A DNA stretch of 37,822 nt, taken from assembly GCA_001664505.1 (NCBI GenBank), contig CP011806.1, positions 5,722,794 through 5,760,615 on the forward strand, written 5' to 3'. Both the position numbers and the translations under genes were made by a program. This stretch comes from Acidobacteria bacterium Mor1. GTDB lineage: Bacteria; Acidobacteriota; Polarisedimenticolia; Polarisedimenticolales; Polarisedimenticolaceae. The notes under the pieces were generated by a model, which saw nothing but the letters and a program-made list of their open reading frames with translations, searched no databases and was not told the origin of the DNA. Shown one piece after another: positions 35,701-37,822 of this stretch; position 1 is the first letter of the stretch; every line of letters starts with the position of its first letter.

Positions 35701-37822
35701 CGATGTTGTCAGGCACGCCGTCGCCGTCGCTATCGGGTTGCTCGGCAGTGTCCGGATCCAGGTAGTCCGGCGTTCCGTCGCCGTCGGTGTCGTCGTTGCG
35801 CGGATCGCCGTCGCCGTTGGCGTCTTCCTGACGGGTCGGTACGCCGTCGCCGTCGTCATCGGTATCCCGCCAGTCGCGGGTGTCGTCTCCGTCGGTATCT
35901 TGCAGCGGCGCGTTGGAACCGGTGGCGTTGAGCGGATCGGGGCCCGGGACGGTGTCGTAGGCGTCGTCCAGGCCATCGTTGTCTGCATCGCTGCCGCTGG
36001 GCAGCGTGTCCGGCACGCCGTCCATGTCGGCGTCGTGGCCCTCGGTGCTGTCGGGGACCGTGTCGTTATCGGAATCGAGGTCCCGGAAATCCGGGGTGCC
36101 GTCGCCGTCGGTATCGACCGGGTCGATGGGAGTACCTCCCTGGTCCGGATCGAAGGCGTCGTCGATGCCGTCGCCGTCGGTGTCGTTGCCGCTGGGGAGC
36201 GTGGTGCTGCCCTCGGGCTGGCCTTCCAGCGTGTCGACGATGCCGTCGCCGTCAGCGTCGATATCCAGCCGGTCGGGCAGGCCGTCGCCGTCGGTGTCGC
36301 CGTCTCCTTCGTCGGCGTCGAGGATGCCGTCGTTGTCGTCATCGGGGTCGACGTTGTCGGGCACCCCGTCGCCGTCGCTATCCTCGAGCTCGCCGGTATC
36401 CGGGTCGAGGTAGTCCGGCGTTCCGTCGCCGTCCTGGTCGTCGTTGCGCGGGTCGCCGTCGCCGTTGGCGTCTTCGTCCCGGGTGGGTATGCCGTCGTTG
36501 TCATCGTCGGTGTCCCGCCAGTCGCGGGTCCCGTCGCCGTCACTGTCCTGCAGCGGCGCGTTGGAGCCGGTGCTGTTCAGCGGGGCGGGGCCGTCGACGG
36601 TGTCGTAGGCGTCGTCCAGGCCGTCGCCGTCGCTGTCGTTGCCGGTGGGCGCCGTATCGGCGACGCCGTCCATGTCGGCATCGTGGCCTTCGGTGGCGTC
36701 GGGCACGTTGTCGTTGTCGGAGTCGAGATCACGGAAGTCCGGAGTCCCGTCCCCGTCGGTATCGACCGGGTCGATGGGGGAGCCCCCCTGGTCCGGATCG
36801 AAGGCGTCGTCGATGCCGTCGCCGTCGGTGTCGTTTCCGGTCGGAAGGGTGGTGCTGCCCTCGGGCTGGCCTTCCAGCGTGTCGACAATGCCGTCGCCGT
36901 CGGAGTCGATGTCCAGGCGGTCGGGGAGACCGTCCCCGTCGGTGTCGCCGTCTCCTTCGTCGACATCGAGGATGCCGTCGTTGTCGTCATCGGGATCGAT
37001 GTTGTCCGGCACCCCGTCGCCGTCGCTGTCCGGCTGCTCGGCGGTGTCCGGGTCCAGGTAGTCCGGAGTCCCGTCGCCGTCGGTGTCGTCGTTGCGCGGG
37101 TCGCCGTCGCCGTTGGCGTCCTCCTGGCGGGTCGGGACGCCGTCGCCGTCGTCGTCGGTATCCCGCCAGTCGCGAGTCCCGTCGTCGTCGGTGTCCTGCA
37201 GCGGCGCGTTGGAGCCGGTGCTGTTCAGCGGGTCGGGGCCGGGGACGGTGTCGTAGGCATCGTCCAGGCCGTCGTTGTCGCTGTCCTCGCCGGTCGGCAG
37301 GGTGTCCGGCACCCCGTCCATGTCGGCGTCGTGGCCTTCGGTGGCGTCGGGCACGCTGTCGTTGTCGGAATCGAGATCCCGGAAGTCCGGCGTGCCGTCT
37401 CCGTCGGTGTCGACGGGGTCGATCGGCGTGCCCCCCTGATCGGGATCGAAAGCGTCGTCGATGCCGTCGCCGTCGGTGTCGATGCCCGTGGGCAGGGTCG
37501 TCGAGCCCTCGGGTTGGCCCTCGAGGGTGTCGACGATGCCGTCGCCGTCGGAGTCGATATCCAGCCGGTCCGGCAGGCCGTCGCCGTCGGTGTCTTCATC
37601 CCCTTCGTCTACGTCGAGGATGCCGTCGTTGTCGTCGTCGGGGTCGATGTTGTCCGGCACCCCGTCACCGTCCCGGTCGGGCTGCTCGGCGGTGTCCGGA
37701 TCCAGGTAGTCGGGCGTTCCGTCGCCGTCGCTGTCGTCGTTACGCGGGTCGCCGTCGCCGTCAGCGTCCTCGTCCCGGGTGGCGACACCGTCGCCGTCGT
37801 CGTCGGTGTCCCGCCAGTCGCG
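29714..37822 (-). CDS. Giant calcium-binding-repeat protein with C-terminal outer-membrane barrel (5' end missing)
   Basis: At least 2,702 residues; the frame stays open past the window edge, so start and signal peptide are not seen. Visible order: residues 1-1335, Asp-rich thrombospondin-type-3-like repeats (DxDxDG) in 216-residue units. About 1340-1480 is a DUF11-like beta-domain (YSVIAENLSAAPVTGLSI). About 1490-1545 is an SdrD-B/CnaB-like domain (GKVFVDIDGDGRQDEGEPG). About 1630-1720 is an FlgD-like Ig domain (ITWDGKDAEGNPVLPGT). From about 1820 to the end is a large beta-barrel starting near YWFVVGLADF and ending in GWFIKLLGKF with terminal Phe. The C-terminal half resembles large SdrD-B plus barrel proteins known from proteobacteria, which have no assigned function that I can name. 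Asp clusters probably bind calcium and stiffen the repeat stalk. Whether the repeats face the outside or the periplasm is not resolved. Confidence 0.88.
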   Translation of the reverse strand, partial: RDWRDTDDDGDGVATRDEDADGDGDPRNDDSDGDGTPDYLDPDTAEQPDRDGDGVPDNIDPDDDNDGILDVDEGDEDTDGDGLPDRLDIDSDGDGIVDTLEGQPEGSTTLPTGIDTDGDGIDDAFDPDQGGTPIDPVDTDGDGTPDFRDLDSDNDSVPDATEGHDADMDGVPDTLPTGEDSDNDGLDDAYDTVPGPDPLNSTGSNAPLQDTDDDGTRDWRDTDDDGDGVPTRQEDANGDGDPRNDDTDGDGTPDYLDPDTAEQPDSDGDGVPDNIDPDDDNDGILDVDEGDGDTDGDGLPDRLDIDSDGDGIVDTLEGQPEGSTTLPTGNDTDGDGIDDAFDPDQGGSPIDPVDTDGDGTPDFRDLDSDNDNVPDATEGHDADMDGVADTAPTGNDSDGDGLDDAYDTVDGPAPLNSTGSNAPLQDSDGDGTRDWRDTDDDNDGIPTRDEDANGDGDPRNDDQDGDGTPDYLDPDTGELEDSDGDGVPDNVDPDDDNDGILDADEGDGDTDGDGLPDRLDIDADGDGIVDTLEGQPEGSTTLPSGNDTDGDGIDDAFDPDQGGTPIDPVDTDGDGTPDFRDLDSDNDTVPDSTEGHDADMDGVPDTLPSGSDADNDGLDDAYDTVPGPDPLNATGSNAPLQDTDGDDTRDWRDTDDDGDGVPTRQEDANGDGDPRNDDTDGDGTPDYLDPDTAEQPDSDGDGVPDNIDPDDDNDGILDPDEGDGDTDGDGIPDRLDIDSDNDGIVDTLEGQPEGGTTLPSGNDTDGDGIDDAFDPDQGGSPIIPVDTDNDGTPDVRDLDSDNDMVPDSTEGHDADMDGVPDTLPSGSDADGDGLDDAYDTVPGPDPFNATGSNAPLQDTDGDDTRDWRDTDDDGDGILTMDEDANGDGDPRNDDQDGDGTPDYLDPDTAEQPDSDGDGVPDNIDPDDDNDGILDVDEGDGDTDGDGRPDRLDIDADGDGIVDTVEGQPEDGATLPSGNDTDGDGIDDAFDPDQGGAPIDPVDTDGDGTPDYRDLDSDNDTVPDATEGHDANMDGVPDTLPGGSDADMDGLDDAYDTVPGPDPLNSTGSNAPLQNTDGDETRDWRDTDDDGDGVPTAEEDQNGDGDPRNDDSDRDGTPDYLDTDVVEDNDGDGIPNGIDVDDDNDGILDVDEGDGDSDGDGVIDSLDIDSDNDGIPDLVEGQPEGPLTLPTGSDQDGDGLDDAFDPDQGGTPIDPVDTDEDGTPDYLDLDSDNDTVPDATEGHDADMDGVPDRVPSGNDADSDGLDDAFDTVNAPAAGNSAGSNAPLQDTDGDDTRDWRDTDDDNDGTPTAAEDPDGDGDPRNDDSDGDGTPDYLDGDSGSMGVVLVQKSAGIRETGIAGLVSYSVIAENLSAAPVTGLSIRDTQAAGFKYVDESGRLHRSGMDGQLGTADDVIEPLAPSGTRPMEFGPFDLGPNESVSISYVLRVGSGVLPGRAVNNATPLAAGNVIGNTATASVEVLAGDPILEKTTIIGKVFVDIDGDGRQDEGEPGIPGVRLGTATGLLIETDAEGRYHIADVDAGRADRGRNVIVKVDPTTLPPGFSFTTENPRVIHITQALMGRINFGVRPAPGAVASDRPSKRAVEPVELPGGGTLWITEDPASRERRLAVRGPADGTFPAGDPVDFSLYANYGAFIDHYRLELFHARDTDFSRPMRVLEGKRLVGHESITWDGKDAEGNPVLPGTALTYRLRVYDADGRMDTSAAGGLQAKVQRPMGVDLDADRDPEAGRASTETPPQTARIPIQASRIRVHGRGVPADAALTLNGKPMAVSDDGRVAAESLVQPGAYELEFGMDQDWSESRRIDVSERYWFVVGLADFTAGENSPAGNVELLEGDERYDGETYVDGRIAVYLKGKVKGKHLLTAHVDTTEEDIDDLFDNLDREDPRQLFRRIDPDRYYPVYGDDSTTVNDVNSQGRMYVHFAWDESEALWGNYHTNFTGTEFAEFNRTLYGAKVHHRSKDTTKYGEHRAEINAFGSQAQSAFGHNEFVGTGGSLYYLRDTDIVIGSEKVWIEIRDRDSGRVIERQVLERGRDYDLDELQGRVILTRPLTQVADQAAPSIIRDTPLDGNRVLLLVDYEYIPGGFSADDATAGFRGKGWVTDDFAVGATYVNEERNNLDYQMQGVDLTLRKGEGTYVKAEYVETESTQLQSSFGSLDGGLTFTQITTGEVAGQRTSGEAIAIEGRLNMADFGDREGTAAVWWRDRSAGFSTARLATDRDVTEYGGEVRWKVGERTTLAARAAVTEIGNDELRDEAAGIQLDHRSSGGVGISGEIRHVQEEIGNAGAVEGTLAGFRLSVPVTEQTDVYGAVQLEIESDDNYQDNNLATLGVRTKVGERAGLRAEASSGDRGDAVRVGADYTMPGGSQVYMNYTESVDRLDGQTGAMVVGRRSQLSNQLQLFNEAQFTERRGESALSNVVGLDYRPDERWRVGVTVQRAALDSPLLGGIDRDAVSFLFDYAGERSTYRGKVEYRHDSGGRNERQWVQTNFLRYRANPSTSLVMRFNSSQSDNRAGGANNARFVESSVGVAFRPVRHDRFNLLSKYSYLFDLPSAGQRDLRPDQRTHVVSTEALYELSARWQVGAKLAERRGEMRLVRDQGLWLSSDARLALAQIRYHMLHSWDAVVDYRVLTSDEAGDERRGALAALYRHIQQNLKVGVGYNFTDFSDDLTDLDYDNDGWFIKLLGKF
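33822..37822 (-). repeat. In-frame 648-bp tandem repeat array (216-residue super-repeat)
   Basis: The anchor word encoding DYLD (plus-strand AGGTAGTC) recurs at 37704, 37056, 36408, 35760, 35112 and 34464, exactly 648 bases apart, and then at 33822 after 642 bases. This gives six units: 37703-37056, 37055-36408, 36407-35760, 35759-35112, 35111-34464 and 34463-33822, plus 119 bases of another unit at the edge. Each full unit encodes about 12-13 DxDxDG-like motifs and fixed landmarks such as EGQPEG, STEGHDADMDG or ATEGHDADMDG, and GSNAPLQ. The last unit, next to the folded domains, is 2 residues shorter and the most divergent. The array continues beyond the window. Confidence 0.95.

Noticed and set aside
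33822-37822. Regularly spaced repeats that could be mistaken for a CRISPR or minisatellite array
   Set aside because: The period is 648 bases, there are no unique spacers, and one frame is open throughout with coherent Asp-rich protein repeats.

Overview
The window is GC-rich (roughly two-thirds G+C by eye), densely coding DNA from a Gram-negative bacterium. It carries a TonB-dependent receptor, a giant protein ending in an outer-membrane-type beta-barrel, a periplasmic-type alpha-2-macroglobulin and many secreted domains of the carboxypeptidase-regulatory type. This mix, plus AceK and PQQ-type propellers, would fit Acidobacteriota or a similar deep-branching phylum. That placement is inference only: there is no rRNA or other taxonomic marker. 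No tRNA, rRNA, insertion sequence, phage gene or CRISPR array was seen, and no gene-free gap exceeds about 150 bases.

Layout. (1) 2-4516 (+): the 3' part of a class V aminotransferase, then two ABC half-transporters whose genes overlap and which look like one heterodimeric exporter. (2) 7015-4518 (-): a PrsW-type intramembrane protease followed by a membrane-anchored PQQ-like beta-propeller. (3) 7098-12250 (+): a small secreted protein, a hybrid sensor kinase, isocitrate dehydrogenase kinase/phosphatase (aceK) and the acyltransferase plsY, the last two translationally coupled. (4) 14163-12247 (-): a large secreted multi-domain protein that shares its stop site with plsY. (5) 14244-16716 (+): an MscS-family channel and two small unidentified proteins. 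(6) 23179-16732 (-): a very large alpha-2-macroglobulin-like protein and, 7 bases downstream, a small protein with two PARP-type zinc fingers. (7) 23327-27087 (+): a three-gene signalling operon: a LytS-type membrane kinase, a receiver fused to a PP2C/SpoIIE phosphatase, and a receiver fused to a LytTR DNA-binding domain. A bidirectional terminator follows. (8) 37822-27142 (-): a giant repeat protein, cut by the window edge, then a TonB-dependent receptor with its own promoter.

Two points stand out. The signalling operon appears to split one kinase input between a transcription factor and a protein phosphatase through two near-duplicate receivers. The giant protein carries an array of 216-residue (648-bp) Asp-rich, probably calcium-binding super-repeats. 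The repeats keep an exact period over at least six copies and are joined to a C-terminal outer-membrane barrel. The pairing of a thioester alpha-2-macroglobulin with a standalone double PARP-finger protein is a third unusual association.
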